The notes beneath the pieces were generated by a model, which saw only the letters and a list, made by a program, of their open reading frames with translations, made no database searches and was not told the DNA's origin. Made by a program: the position numbers and the translations under genes. From Amycolatopsis vancoresmycina (GTDB lineage Bacteria; Actinomycetota; Actinomycetes; Mycobacteriales; Pseudonocardiaceae), in assembly GCF_000716785.1 (NCBI RefSeq), contig NZ_JNYY01000008.1:542625-606624 (forward strand): a DNA stretch of 64,000 nucleotides. Reading direction: 5' to 3'. The number at the start of each line of letters is the position of its first letter. The stretch's first letter is position 1. This document shows positions 41,206 to 50,008 of the stretch, one piece after another.

Positions 41206-42231
41206 TCAGGAAGTGCCGTTGCCGAACTTGTTCCACACCTTGCCGGCCGCGCCCGAAACCGCTTCGCCGACGTCGCTGAACACCTTCGTCAATGGGTCCG
41301 TGGACGAGCTCCACGAGTCCTTGTACGACTGGGCGGCCGACTTCAGGTCGTCCTTCCAGTCCGACGTCGGCTGGTCGGCGTCGCGGCGCGGGTAGTCGCC
41401 GGCCAGGATCGCGCGGTACTGCTCCGAAGCCGCCCACTTCTGCAGCTGGGCCGCCCGGACCACGGCGAACGGGTGCGACTCGGTCTCGACGAACTTGAGT
41501 TTGAGGAAGCTGTCGCGGATGTCCTCGACCGACTCGTATTCGGCGGCCTGCTGCAGGAACGACGGGACGTCGATGCGCGCCGGGTCGATCCCGCCCGCGA
41601 CCTGGATCTGCGCCCGCAGCGCCGCGGTCGGGTCCTGGCTGCACAGCAGCCCGGCGCGGTCGCACGACAGCTCGGCCTTGCGGAACCACTCGCGCAGCGC
41701 CGCGATGATCGCCCGGATCCCGAGCGCGCTGACCGGCGTCCACGACATCGACACCTGCAGGCTGATCAGGCGCACCATGATCGTGCGGTAGACGGCGTGC
41801 CCGGACAGCACGTGCCCCATTTCGTGGCCGATGGCGAACCGCAGCGACTCCTGGTTCATCAGCTCGACGAGCCCGGTGCTCACCCGGATGAACGGCTCGT
41901 CCATGCCGACGGCCGACGCCTGGACGCGCGGGTCCTGGTAGACGTACAGGTTCGGCACGGCGGGCAGGTCGAGCGTCTCGGCGCATTCGTGGCGCAGCCG
42001 GTCGAGCTCCGGGTACTGCTTCGGCCCGACGCGGATCGACGACGCGAGCGCCATCAGCCGCTCGCCGCGTTCGTTGTAGAAGCCCGAAACGGCCTTGACG
42101 ACCTGGGCGAACCCGGGCACGGCGCGCAGCGTGGCGAGCGCGCCGCGGTCGACGGGGTGTTCGTAGGCCCGCGGGCTGATGCCCGGGAAGCGGACGGCGT
42201 TGTGCCGCGAAACTTCGACGTCCTCGGTCAC
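41206..42231 (-). CDS. M48-family zinc metallopeptidase
   Basis: A 341-residue peptidase. The zinc site is complete: HEMGH in RFAIGHEMGHVLSGHAVY and the third ligand Glu in RKAELSCDRAGLL. The hydrophobic part between them (MVRLISLQVSMSWTPVSALG) may be membrane-associated. No signal peptide is present. The C-terminal region (SDWKDDLKSAAQSYKDSW) is a charged helical tail outside the protease fold. GTG 42231 (TEDVEVSRHNAV) is preferred; the frame extends to 42264. It is convergent with the LonN gene and follows the DUF2567 gene after 49 bp. Substrate is unknown. Confidence 0.85.
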   Translation of the reverse strand: MTEDVEVSRHNAVRFPGISPRAYEHPVDRGALATLRAVPGFAQVVKAVSGFYNERGERLMALASSIRVGPKQYPELDRLRHECAETLDLPAVPNLYVYQDPRVQASAVGMDEPFIRVSTGLVELMNQESLRFAIGHEMGHVLSGHAVYRTIMVRLISLQVSMSWTPVSALGIRAIIAALREWFRKAELSCDRAGLLCSQDPTAALRAQIQVAGGIDPARIDVPSFLQQAAEYESVEDIRDSFLKLKFVETESHPFAVVRAAQLQKWAASEQYRAILAGDYPRRDADQPTSDWKDDLKSAAQSYKDSWSSSTDPLTKVFSDVGEAVSGAAGKVWNKFGNGTS

Positions 42232-42280
42232 TGCTGGTTCCCCCCTGTAGGTGACGGCCACCACTTTAGGGGGAAGCCGG

Positions 42281-42877
42281 TCAGCCGAGGCGGCGGCCCA
42301 GGTCGTCGCGGCCGTTCCAGGTGGCCAGCAGGCTGTAGGCGATCGACACGCCGAGCGGGCCGGTGAGCAGCACCCACCACGACTCCAGGCGCGGCGCCAG
42401 CTCGATCACCGCGCCGAGCGCAGGCGGGCTCGACACGGCGTAGTGGCTGTTCGCCCAGCCGACGCCGAGCAGCATGGCGAGCGCACCGGCGAGGGCGACT
42501 CCGAGCACCGCGGCGAGGAACACGACGGGGCCACGGCGTTCGCGCAGCAGCCAGACGACGACGCCGACGACGATCCCCAGCCCGAGCAGGAGGAACCCGA
42601 AGACGGCGAGGTCGTCGAAGCGGTGCCAGCTCTCCAGTTCCAGGGCACCCTGCGTGCCGTCCGCGGCGACGATGCGCACGCGCTCCGGCGGCGCCAGGCG
42701 CGACCAGGCGAAGGCGAGGGGGAAGCTGAGCAGGCTCAGGGTGCCGAGCACGCTGACGGCGGGCAGCAGGTCGGCCTTGACGACGACGCGCGGCCGCCGT
42801 TCCCGGAACAGCACGGGCACCGACCACGGCCCGGCCACGGCCGACGGCCGGTGCGCGGGCCCCGACGACTCACTCAC
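42281..42877 (-). CDS. DUF2567-type membrane protein
   Basis: A 198-residue protein with four hydrophobic helices (LLPAVSVLGTLSLLSFPLAFA, LAVFGFLLLGLGIVVGVVVWL, FLAAVLGVALAGALAMLLG, WWVLLTGPLGVSIAYSLLA). The extracytoplasmic loop contains LAPPERVRIVAADGTQGALE. It matches the protein encoded next to bsaP in mycobacteria (Rv1591-like, from memory). GTG 42877 follows GGAGGGAGTCCGG. Function is unknown; conservation next to bioB-bsaP hints at a shared but unproven link. Confidence 0.75.
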   Translation of the reverse strand: MSESSGPAHRPSAVAGPWSVPVLFRERRPRVVVKADLLPAVSVLGTLSLLSFPLAFAWSRLAPPERVRIVAADGTQGALELESWHRFDDLAVFGFLLLGLGIVVGVVVWLLRERRGPVVFLAAVLGVALAGALAMLLGVGWANSHYAVSSPPALGAVIELAPRLESWWVLLTGPLGVSIAYSLLATWNGRDDLGRRLG

Positions 42878-42963
42878 CCGGACTCCCTCCTGGAACTGTG
42901 CCCACCGAGCGTAACCGGTCGGTGCGTGGCCGCGGTGAGCCGCACGCCCGTGTCGCGGCTCCC

Positions 42964-43019
42964 CTCCGATGCCGCGAATGACTCATTCGCGGCATCGGAG
43001 GTCCCGAATGAGTCATTCG
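42964..43019. repeat. Double hairpin built on GCGAATGA/TCATTCGC
   Basis: The first hairpin has perfect 18-bp arms (42964-42981 and 42983-43000) with a 1-base centre. The second is CGAATGA-G-TCATTCG (43005-43019). Both share the core CGAATGANTCATTCG. They lie downstream of bsaP and upstream of the DUF2567 start, so the first may terminate the bio transcript. The remaining sequence 42878-43064 shows no gene. Confidence 0.8.
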
Positions 43020-43064
43020 CGACACTTCGGCGAGCGAGGCGGGGCCGCCGGGTGCACGGCGACG

Positions 43065-43271
43065 TCAGCCGCCGGCCGTCTCGCCGTGGCGGCTGCAGCG
43101 GGCCGTCCAGCCGAGCGGGCTCACCTGGACCACCAAACGCCGCGCGCAGAACGTGCAGTAGCGCGGCGGCTCCAAAGCCGTCCGCGGGTTGTGACACGCC
43201 GGGTGGTCCGCGCCACCCGGCGCCGCCTGTCCACAGTGGACACAAAAGGCCGGTGCGTCAGAGGCTGTCAC
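43065..43271 (-). CDS. bsaP: Biotin synthase auxiliary protein
   Basis: A 68-residue Cys-rich protein with cysteines in FCVHCGQ, HPACHNPRT, YCTFCARR and ARCSRHG. This spacing and the neighbouring bioB identify it as BsaP, the small protein that mycobacterial biotin synthase needs for activity. Paired cysteines suggest metal or Fe-S binding. The GTG at 43271 lies inside the last codons of bioB, a 14-base overlap (43258-43271), so the two are translated together. Confidence 0.85.
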   Translation of the reverse strand: MTASDAPAFCVHCGQAAPGGADHPACHNPRTALEPPRYCTFCARRLVVQVSPLGWTARCSRHGETAGG

Positions 43272-44271
43272 TGAGCGCCTTGATGGGCATCTTGAGCTCG
43301 TCGAGCATCTCCAGGTCCGCCGAAGCCGGGCGGCCCAGGTTCGTCAGGTAGTTGCCGACGATGATCGCGTTGATCCCGCCGAGCATGCCCTGCTCCGCGC
43401 CCAGGTCGCCAAGCGTCAGCTCACGGCCGCCGGCGAAGCGCAGCATGGTGCGCGGCATCGCGAGCCGGAATGCCGCCACCGTCCGCAGAGCGTCACGCCC
43501 CTCGACGATTTCGTGGTGCTCGTACGGCGTCCCGGGCTGCGGGATGAGGAAGTTCATCGGCACCTCGTGCGGGTTCAGCTCGGCCAGCTGCACCGCGAAC
43601 TCCGCGCGCTGCTCGACCGTCTCCCCCATGCCGATGATGCCGCCGCAGCAGACCTCCATGCCCGCCTCGGCGACCATCCGCAGCGTGTCCCACCGCTCTT
43701 CCCAGGTGTGCGTCGTGACCACGGCCGGGAAGTGCGAGCGCGCCGTCTCGAGGTTGTGGTTGTAGCGGTGCACGCCCATGTCGACGAGCTCGTCGACCTG
43801 CTCCTGCGTGAGCATGCCCAGCGAGCAGGCGATCTGGATGTCGTTCCCGTCCGCCCGGATCGCGCGAACGCCCTCGCGGACCTGCGAAAGCAGCCGCTTG
43901 TCGGGGCCGCGGACGGCGGCGACGATGCAGAACTCCGTCGCGCCGGTTTCGGCGGTCTGCCGGGCGGCCTTGACGAGGTTCGGGATGTCGAGCCACGCCG
44001 AGCGCACCGGCGTCGGGAAGCGGCCGGACTGGGAGCAGAAGTGGCAGTCCTCGGGGCAGCCGCCGGTCTTCAGGCTGATGATGCCCTCGACCTCGACCTC
44101 GGGCCCGCACCAGCGCATCCGCACCTCGTGGGCGAGGGCGAGCAGGTCGGGCAGCCGGTCGTCGGGCAGCCGCAGCACGTCGAGGACCTGCTGTTCACCG
44201 AGGCCTACGCCGTTCTCGAGGACCTGCTCACGCGCGAGGGCGAGGACATCGGTGTCCGGGACTGCGGTCAC
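43258..44271 (-). CDS. bioB: Biotin synthase
   Basis: A 337-residue radical-SAM enzyme that inserts sulphur into dethiobiotin. The SAM cluster motif is CPEDCHFCSQSG (CxxxCxxC). Other conserved parts are HRYNHNLETARSHFP, CCGGIIGMGET, NFLIPQPGTP and GNYLTNLGR. GTG 44271 is chosen because AAGGAG lies six to seven bases upstream and the protein then starts TAVPDTDVLALAREQVL. The frame remains open upstream to 44499 but is not biotin synthase there. It lies 79 bp downstream of bioD and overlaps bsaP. Confidence 0.95.
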   Translation of the reverse strand: MTAVPDTDVLALAREQVLENGVGLGEQQVLDVLRLPDDRLPDLLALAHEVRMRWCGPEVEVEGIISLKTGGCPEDCHFCSQSGRFPTPVRSAWLDIPNLVKAARQTAETGATEFCIVAAVRGPDKRLLSQVREGVRAIRADGNDIQIACSLGMLTQEQVDELVDMGVHRYNHNLETARSHFPAVVTTHTWEERWDTLRMVAEAGMEVCCGGIIGMGETVEQRAEFAVQLAELNPHEVPMNFLIPQPGTPYEHHEIVEGRDALRTVAAFRLAMPRTMLRFAGGRELTLGDLGAEQGMLGGINAIIVGNYLTNLGRPASADLEMLDELKMPIKALSDSL

Positions 44272-44350
44272 GGGCGGCTCCTTGATCGAGGCGGTGCGGA
44301 AAGCGTCCCTCATCGTGCACGAAGGGGCGTCGAGGCGACAGCGATGCAGG

Positions 44351-45076
44351 TCACTTCCCGGCGGAAGCGCACCCCGCGAAGAGCTCGGGGTCGAACTCGC
44401 CGCCGAACCACGGCGACAGCCCGGCCCGCGCGGCGGCCAGGAAGTCTTCGCGGGACGCCTGCCCGATGTCGGCGGGCAGCACGCCGAGCAGGGGCGCACC
44501 CGCGGCGACCGGCAGGTCTTCGAGGTTGGACAGGGCGGCGAGGTCCGGTTCGGCGGGCCAGGCGCCGATGATGACCCCGGCGACGGTGAGCCCGCGCTTG
44601 GTGGCGACCTCGGCGGTGAGCGCGGTGGCGTTGAGCGTCCCGAGGCCCGCTTCGGCGACGATGATGACGAGCGACCCGAGCGACCAGGCGACGTCGGCGA
44701 GGCTCGCCCCGGCGCGGTCGAAGCGCACGAGGAGCCCGCCGGCGCCCTCGATCAGGGTGAGGTCGTGCCCGGTGTCGAGGTCGGACGCGGCCTGCGCGAT
44801 CTCCCCGGGATCGAGCGAGGGCAGCCCGCTGCGCCGCGCGGCGGCCTCCGGCGAGAGCGGATCGGGGTAGCGGCGCAGCTCGCGGGTGGTGACGTCCGGC
44901 CCGGCGAGCCGGACGACGTCCTGCAGGTCACCGGCTTCATCGGGCCGCACCCCGGTCTGCGCGGGTTTCAGCACGGCCACCCGCTGCCCCCCGGCCACCG
45001 CCAGGGCCGCGATCGCCGCCGTGGTGATCGTCTTGCCGACCCCGGTCCCGGTCCCCGTCATCACCAGCATGCTCAC
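44351..45076 (-). CDS. bioD: Dethiobiotin synthetase
   Basis: A 241-residue ATP-dependent carboxylase that closes the ureido ring of dethiobiotin. The P-loop is TGTGTGVGKTITTAAI; LKPAQTGV and LIEGAGGLLVRF are also conserved. GTG 45076 is chosen. TAAGTT at 45085-45090 lies 8 bp upstream in the leftward direction and could be the -10 of a leaderless mRNA. It is followed by bioB and bsaP; bioA is 5 kb away behind two transporter genes, and bioF is not in the window. Confidence 0.95.
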   Translation of the reverse strand: MSMLVMTGTGTGVGKTITTAAIAALAVAGGQRVAVLKPAQTGVRPDEAGDLQDVVRLAGPDVTTRELRRYPDPLSPEAAARRSGLPSLDPGEIAQAASDLDTGHDLTLIEGAGGLLVRFDRAGASLADVAWSLGSLVIIVAEAGLGTLNATALTAEVATKRGLTVAGVIIGAWPAEPDLAALSNLEDLPVAAGAPLLGVLPADIGQASREDFLAAARAGLSPWFGGEFDPELFAGCASAGK

Positions 45077-45140
45077 AGACCATCAACTTAGTGACTCACC
45101 CACCGCACGCGCACGCGGGCCGTGGTCAGCGGCAAACCGG

Positions 45141-45184
45141 TCGTGAGTGGCAAGGCGAGTTAGAACTCGCCTTGCCACTCACGA
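45141..45184. repeat. Conserved palindrome, copy 2 (likely terminator)
   Basis: Perfect 21-bp arms (45141-45161 and 45164-45184) with a 2-base centre. It differs from copy 1 at matched positions in both arms (GGCAAGGCGAG for GGTAAGGCGGG), so substitutions are compensated. It lies 6 bases beyond the stop of the leftward SulP-1 gene. Confidence 0.85.
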
Positions 45185-45190
45185 GGGGGG

Positions 45191-47368
45191 TCAGGCGCCG
45201 GGGACCGCCACCGGTGCCCCGGCCGGGCGGAACGTCCGCGCGGCTGGGTCGAACAGGTACACCTGGGCGTCGCCGACGTGGAAGTACATCGCGGTCAGCT
45301 GCAGCTTCCCGGCCGGCTCGGCCGCCGCCACCGACGGGTACTCGCGCAGGTGCTCCAGCTGCTGGAGCACGTTGTGCAGCGCCAGCCGGTCGCCCTCGCG
45401 GTCCGGGACCGCGCCGTCCAGGGTCGCCGAGCCCAGGCGGTGCGCGCTCGGCTCCGCGTGGCGGAGCCACGCCGACAGCGGTCCCGGCGGCGGGCCGTCG
45501 GCCAGCGCCGCCATCGCGCCGCAGCTCGAATGGCCGCACACCACGATCTCCGCCACCCCGAGCACGCCCACCGCGTACTCGATCGAGGCGTTCATCGACG
45601 CGTCCGCCTGCCCCGGCGGGACCAGGTTGCCGATGTTGCGGATCGTGAACAGGTCACCCGGTCCGCTGGTGGTGATCAGGTTCGGCACGATCCGGGAGTC
45701 ACCGCAGGTGATGAACAGCGTGCGCGGCCGCTGGCCGTCGGCGAGGCCCGACAGCGTGTCACGCAGCAGGGGCGCCGCGCGGCGGTGGAACTCGGTGGCG
45801 CCGCGGCGGGTCTGCTGCGCCGGGATCCCTTCGACGGCCTGCCACTCCGACCACGGCGCCAGCCAGCGCGGCACCGCCCGGCTCGCCGCGACCCGGGACC
45901 GCGTCGGGCGGCCCGCCTTGCCTTCGCCGAACCACGGGTGGCCCACCTCGTCGACCTCCACCGTGCCGCCGGCGCGCTCGTGCGCCTGCTGCCACGTGTG
46001 CAGGCTCTCGAACGCGGCGTGGTCGAGGTAGTCGACGACCAGCTCCAGCCGCACGGTGACGCCGCCCGGGATGCCCCCGAGCACCTTCGACAGCCGCGGC
46101 ACGGACAGGAACGTCAGGACGCCTTCGACGACGACGCGCCAGTCGTCGCCTTCGCGTTCGACGTGGATGCCGGACCAGACCGTCCGGCGCAGCATCAGGA
46201 CCACCGCCAGCGCGATGCCCGCCAGCACGCCGGTGAGCAGGTCGAACACCACCACCCCGGCGAGGGTGAGCAGGTACACGGGCAGGTCGCCGTGGGCGAG
46301 GACGGTCTTCATGTGCCCGGGGTTGACCAGTTTCGCCCCGACGTGCACGAGCAGCCCGGCCAGCGCGGCCAGCGGGATGCTCTGGATCAGCCCGGCGAGC
46401 AGGACGACGAACAGCAGCACCCAGACGCCGTGCAGCACCGCCGACACCCGGGACTTCGCCCCGGCGGCCACGTTGGTGGAGCTGCGGACGATGACGCCGG
46501 TGACCGGCAGCCCGCCGAGCGCGCCGGAGAGCATGTTGGCCGCGCCCTGGCCGACCAGCTCGCGGTCGAGGTTCGCGCGCGGCCCGGTGTGCATGCGGTC
46601 GACCGCGACCGCCGAGAGCAGGCTTTCCACGCTGGCGATCAGCGCGATCGTGACGACGGCGAGCGCGAACGCGCCCCAGCCGCCGTCCGGCAGCTGCGGG
46701 ACGAGGTGGACGTTCAGCAGGTCACCGGGCAGTTCGACGCGCGGCAGCGTCATCCCGGCCACCACCGACACCACCGTCGCCACCGCGATCGCGGCGAGTG
46801 GGCCCGGCACCTTGCGCACGGCGGCCGGCAGCTTCGGCCAGGCCAGCAGGATGCCGATGGTGAGCAGGCCGACGATGGCGGCGGAGTCGTGGTGGGCGAC
46901 GATCTGGCCGGGCAGCTCGGCGATGTTCTCCAATGCGGAGCTCTGGGCTTTGCCGCCGAGGATGACGTGCAGCTGGCCGAGCACGATCGTGACGCCGATG
47001 CCGGCCAGCATGCCGTGCACGATGGCCGGCGAGATGGCCAGCGCGGCCCGCGCGATGCGGCTCAGCCCCAGCAGGATCTGGCACGCGCCCGCGGCGACGG
47101 TGATCGCACAGGTGACCACCCACCCGAACGTCTGGATGGTTTCGGCCATGACCACGGTCAGGCCGGCGGCGGGCCCGCTCACCTGGAGCGCGGAGCCGCC
47201 GAGCGCGCCGGCGACGATGCCGCCGACGACGGCGGCGACGAGCCCGGCGGCGACCGGGGCGCCCGAAGCGAGGGCGATGCCGAGGGACAGGGGGACAGCT
47301 ACGAGGAAGACGACCAGTGAGGCCGGCAGGTCGTGGCGGAGCACGGCGAGGGGTCTCATGATCACCAT
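45191..47368 (-). CDS. SulP-family anion transporter fused to beta-carbonic anhydrase (copy 1)
   Basis: A 725-residue fusion. Residues 1-400 are a SulP transporter with about 12 to 14 membrane helices (SLVVFLVAVPLSLGIALASGA, ALQVSGPAAGLTVVMAE, PAIVHGMLAGIGVTIVLGQ). Residues about 405-475 form a STAS-like domain (WRVVVEGVLTFLSVPRLSKV). Residues about 515-725 are a beta-carbonic anhydrase with zinc ligands in ITCGDSRIVPN and VVCGHSSCGAM. The fusion should couple bicarbonate transport to CO2/bicarbonate interconversion at the membrane. Start is ATG 47368 or ATG 47359; neither has a good ribosome-binding site. It is paralogous to SulP-2 upstream on the same strand. Confidence 0.92.
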   Translation of the reverse strand: MVIMRPLAVLRHDLPASLVVFLVAVPLSLGIALASGAPVAAGLVAAVVGGIVAGALGGSALQVSGPAAGLTVVMAETIQTFGWVVTCAITVAAGACQILLGLSRIARAALAISPAIVHGMLAGIGVTIVLGQLHVILGGKAQSSALENIAELPGQIVAHHDSAAIVGLLTIGILLAWPKLPAAVRKVPGPLAAIAVATVVSVVAGMTLPRVELPGDLLNVHLVPQLPDGGWGAFALAVVTIALIASVESLLSAVAVDRMHTGPRANLDRELVGQGAANMLSGALGGLPVTGVIVRSSTNVAAGAKSRVSAVLHGVWVLLFVVLLAGLIQSIPLAALAGLLVHVGAKLVNPGHMKTVLAHGDLPVYLLTLAGVVVFDLLTGVLAGIALAVVLMLRRTVWSGIHVEREGDDWRVVVEGVLTFLSVPRLSKVLGGIPGGVTVRLELVVDYLDHAAFESLHTWQQAHERAGGTVEVDEVGHPWFGEGKAGRPTRSRVAASRAVPRWLAPWSEWQAVEGIPAQQTRRGATEFHRRAAPLLRDTLSGLADGQRPRTLFITCGDSRIVPNLITTSGPGDLFTIRNIGNLVPPGQADASMNASIEYAVGVLGVAEIVVCGHSSCGAMAALADGPPPGPLSAWLRHAEPSAHRLGSATLDGAVPDREGDRLALHNVLQQLEHLREYPSVAAAEPAGKLQLTAMYFHVGDAQVYLFDPAARTFRPAGAPVAVPGA

Positions 47369-47571
47369 GCAACAGGAAATCGAGTGAAATGTCCGCTATG
47401 TACCACCCGATCGAGTGAACAACTCGCCACAATTAGCCTGAACGTCACATATCGGGCGCCCAGTTAACACGCCGTTCACCGGCCACATTTCTGTCGCGTG
47501 ACAGTTGAATTCCGTACGACACAACGGGTTGCGCGCCGGAGGCCGCCGCCGAGACGGCCTCCGGCGGCTCG

Positions 47572-49800
47572 TCAGTGCTCCAGCGCGCCCGCGGGGACGA
47601 AGCCGCACGCAGCACTGTCCAAAAGGGACACCTGGGCCGCGCCGACGTCGAAGTACATCCCGGTGAGCCGCAGCGCGCCCCGGTCCAGCGCCGCCGCGAC
47701 CACCGGGTAGCCGCGCAGGGTTTCCAGCTGCTGCACCACGTTCTGCAGCGCGAGCTGGTCGGCCTCGGCGGGCGGCCGCTCGCCGCCGAGCAGCAGCGGT
47801 GCCTCACGGGCACGGCGCCGCAGCGTCGCTTCGCCGTGGCGCAGCCAGCTGCCGAGCTGTTCGAGCCCGTCCGGGGCCCGGCCGAGCAGCGCCTTCATCG
47901 CGCCGCAGCCGGAGTGCCCGCACACCACGATCTCGGCGACGTCCAGCACGCCGACGGCGTACTCGATCGCCGCGCCGACCGAGGAGTCGGTGCCGTCGGC
48001 CGGCGGCACGAGGTTGCCGATGTTCCGCACGGTGAACAGGTCCCCCGGCCCGCTGGTGGTGATCAGGTTCGGCACGATCCGCGCGTCGCCGCAGGTGATG
48101 AACAGCGTGTGCGGCTGCTGGCCGTGCGCCAGCCCGCTCCACGTGTCGCGCAGCAGCGGCGCGGTGCGGCGCTGGAACTCCGAAGCGCCGCGGCACAGCA
48201 GCGAACTGGCGGTGCGCTGGGCGGGCAGCACGACGTGCTCGGCCTGCCACTCCGACCACGGCGCGAGCCACCGCGGCACGACCCGCGCGGCGACGCTGCG
48301 GCGCACGGTCGGCGCCCCCGAGCGGCCGCGTTCGAACCACGGGTGCCCGATCTCGTCGACCGTCACCGGCCCGGCGTGCGCCTGCTGCCAGCCGCGCAGG
48401 CAGTCGAACGCGGCGTGGTCGAGGTAGTCGACGAGCAGTTCGAGGGTGACGTCGGCGTGCGCGGGCACCTCGGCGAGCACCCGGGTCAGCCGCGGCACGG
48501 ACAGGAACGTCAGCGCGCCTTCGATGACGACGCGGTGGCGGCCGCCATCCGTTTCGACGTGGATGCCGGAGAAGATCATCCGCCGCAGCATCATCGCGAG
48601 GGCCAGCAGGATCCCCGCCGCGACGCCGGTGAGCAGGTTGACGGCGACCGCGCCGGCCAGCGTGACGACGTACACGGGCAGGTCGCCGTGGCGCCGGACC
48701 TCCTTGAGCCCGTTGAGGTTCACCAGTTTCGTGCCGACGTACACCAGCAGCGCGGCCAGCGCGGCCAGCGGGATCAGCCGCAGCAGGCCGGTGAACAGCA
48801 GGCAGGCCGCGAGGATCCAGGCGCAGTGCAGGATCGCCGACGCCCGGGTGCGCGCGCCGGCCTCGTAGTTGGTCATGCTGCGCACGATGACGCCGGTGAC
48901 GGGGAACCCGCCGAGCGCGCCGGCGGCGACGTTCGCCGCGCCCTGCCCGATGAGCTCGCGGTCGAGGTCGGTGCGCGGGCCGCCGCGCAGCTTGTCCACC
49001 GAGACCGCGGACAGCAGGCTTTCCAGGCCGGCGATGAGCGCGATGGTGAGGGCGGCGAGCGCGAACCCGCCCCAGCCACCGTCCGGCAGCCGCGGCACGA
49101 CGTGCAGCGCGGGCAGCCCGGCCGGGAGGTCGACGCGCGGCAGGGACATCCCGGCCAGCACGGACAGGCCGGTGGCCAGCGTGACGGCGGCCAGCGGCGC
49201 GGGCACGCGGCGCACCACCTTCGGCAGCCGCGGCCAGGCCAGCAGCACGCCGAGGGTGACGACGCCGATCAGCACGGCCTGGTCGTGGTGCGCGGCGATC
49301 TGGCCGGGCAGCGCCAGGACGTTGGCGAGCGCGGAGCCCTGCGCCGAGCCGCCGAGGACGACGTGCAGCTGCCCGAGCACGAGCGTGACGCCGATGCCGG
49401 CGAGCAGGCCGTGCACGATGGCCGGCGACACGGCGAGCGCGGCGCGGGCGAGGCGCGTCAGGCCGAAGACGATCTGGAGCAGGCCGGCGGCGACGGTGAT
49501 CGCGCAGGTGGCGGGCCAGCCGTGGGTGGCGATCGTGTCGGCCAGCACGACGGTGAGGGCGGCGGACGGGCCGCTGACCTGCAGCGGCGATCCGCCGAGG
49601 AGGCTCGCGACCAGCCCGCCGACGACGGCGGAGATCAGGCCGGAGAGCAGTGGGGCCCCGGCGGCGAAGGCCACGCCGAGGGACAGGGGGACGGCGACGA
49701 GGAAGACGACTATCGAAGCGAAGAAATCGTGCTTGAGGTCCTGGAGTTTCTTCGGCGACGGCGGTCCGGTGTCGTGCTCGCCACGAACGATCTCGATCAT
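47572..49800 (-). CDS. SulP-family anion transporter fused to beta-carbonic anhydrase (copy 2)
   Basis: A 742-residue paralogue of SulP-1 with the same order: SulP membrane domain (SIVVFLVAVPLSLGVAFAAGA, PLQVSGPSAALTVVLADT), STAS-like domain (HRVVIEGALTFLSVPRLTRV) and beta-carbonic anhydrase (ITCGDARIVPN, VVCGHSGCGAM). The Ser in the CGDSR motif is Ala here, but the Cys, Asp, Arg and HxxC ligands are kept. The ATG at 49800 (MIEIVRGEHD) is chosen; sequence upstream to 49992 is open but not family-like. The 203-bp gap to SulP-1 (47369-47571) is AT-richer and probably holds the SulP-1 promoter. The 208-bp gap to bioA shows nothing clear. Confidence 0.92.
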   Translation of the reverse strand: MIEIVRGEHDTGPPSPKKLQDLKHDFFASIVVFLVAVPLSLGVAFAAGAPLLSGLISAVVGGLVASLLGGSPLQVSGPSAALTVVLADTIATHGWPATCAITVAAGLLQIVFGLTRLARAALAVSPAIVHGLLAGIGVTLVLGQLHVVLGGSAQGSALANVLALPGQIAAHHDQAVLIGVVTLGVLLAWPRLPKVVRRVPAPLAAVTLATGLSVLAGMSLPRVDLPAGLPALHVVPRLPDGGWGGFALAALTIALIAGLESLLSAVSVDKLRGGPRTDLDRELIGQGAANVAAGALGGFPVTGVIVRSMTNYEAGARTRASAILHCAWILAACLLFTGLLRLIPLAALAALLVYVGTKLVNLNGLKEVRRHGDLPVYVVTLAGAVAVNLLTGVAAGILLALAMMLRRMIFSGIHVETDGGRHRVVIEGALTFLSVPRLTRVLAEVPAHADVTLELLVDYLDHAAFDCLRGWQQAHAGPVTVDEIGHPWFERGRSGAPTVRRSVAARVVPRWLAPWSEWQAEHVVLPAQRTASSLLCRGASEFQRRTAPLLRDTWSGLAHGQQPHTLFITCGDARIVPNLITTSGPGDLFTVRNIGNLVPPADGTDSSVGAAIEYAVGVLDVAEIVVCGHSGCGAMKALLGRAPDGLEQLGSWLRHGEATLRRRAREAPLLLGGERPPAEADQLALQNVVQQLETLRGYPVVAAALDRGALRLTGMYFDVGAAQVSLLDSAACGFVPAGALEH

Positions 49801-50008
49801 GGGGGCAGGATCGCCGAAATCGGGCGAAAAGTCCGCTACGCAAGCATTTCTCGCGTTCCTCCGGGCACAGGATCGACCGGACGGCCCCGGCGTTTCACAC
49901 TTACCGCCTCCGCCGTTCGCGTGGTGTGGATCTCGACCGGGCACGCAGCGCGACGATGAGGGGAGTTCGGGTCTCGCTGTGCCGACGGTCACACCCGATG
50001 TGCTGAAT

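Noticed and set aside
44272..44350. BioQ or BirA operator upstream of bioB
   Set aside because: No convincing inverted repeat of the known TGAAC/GTTAC or TTGTAAAC types was seen.
49801..49992. Longer start for SulP copy 2
   Set aside because: The extra 64 residues are not family-like, and homologous sequence begins near MIEIVRGEHD.
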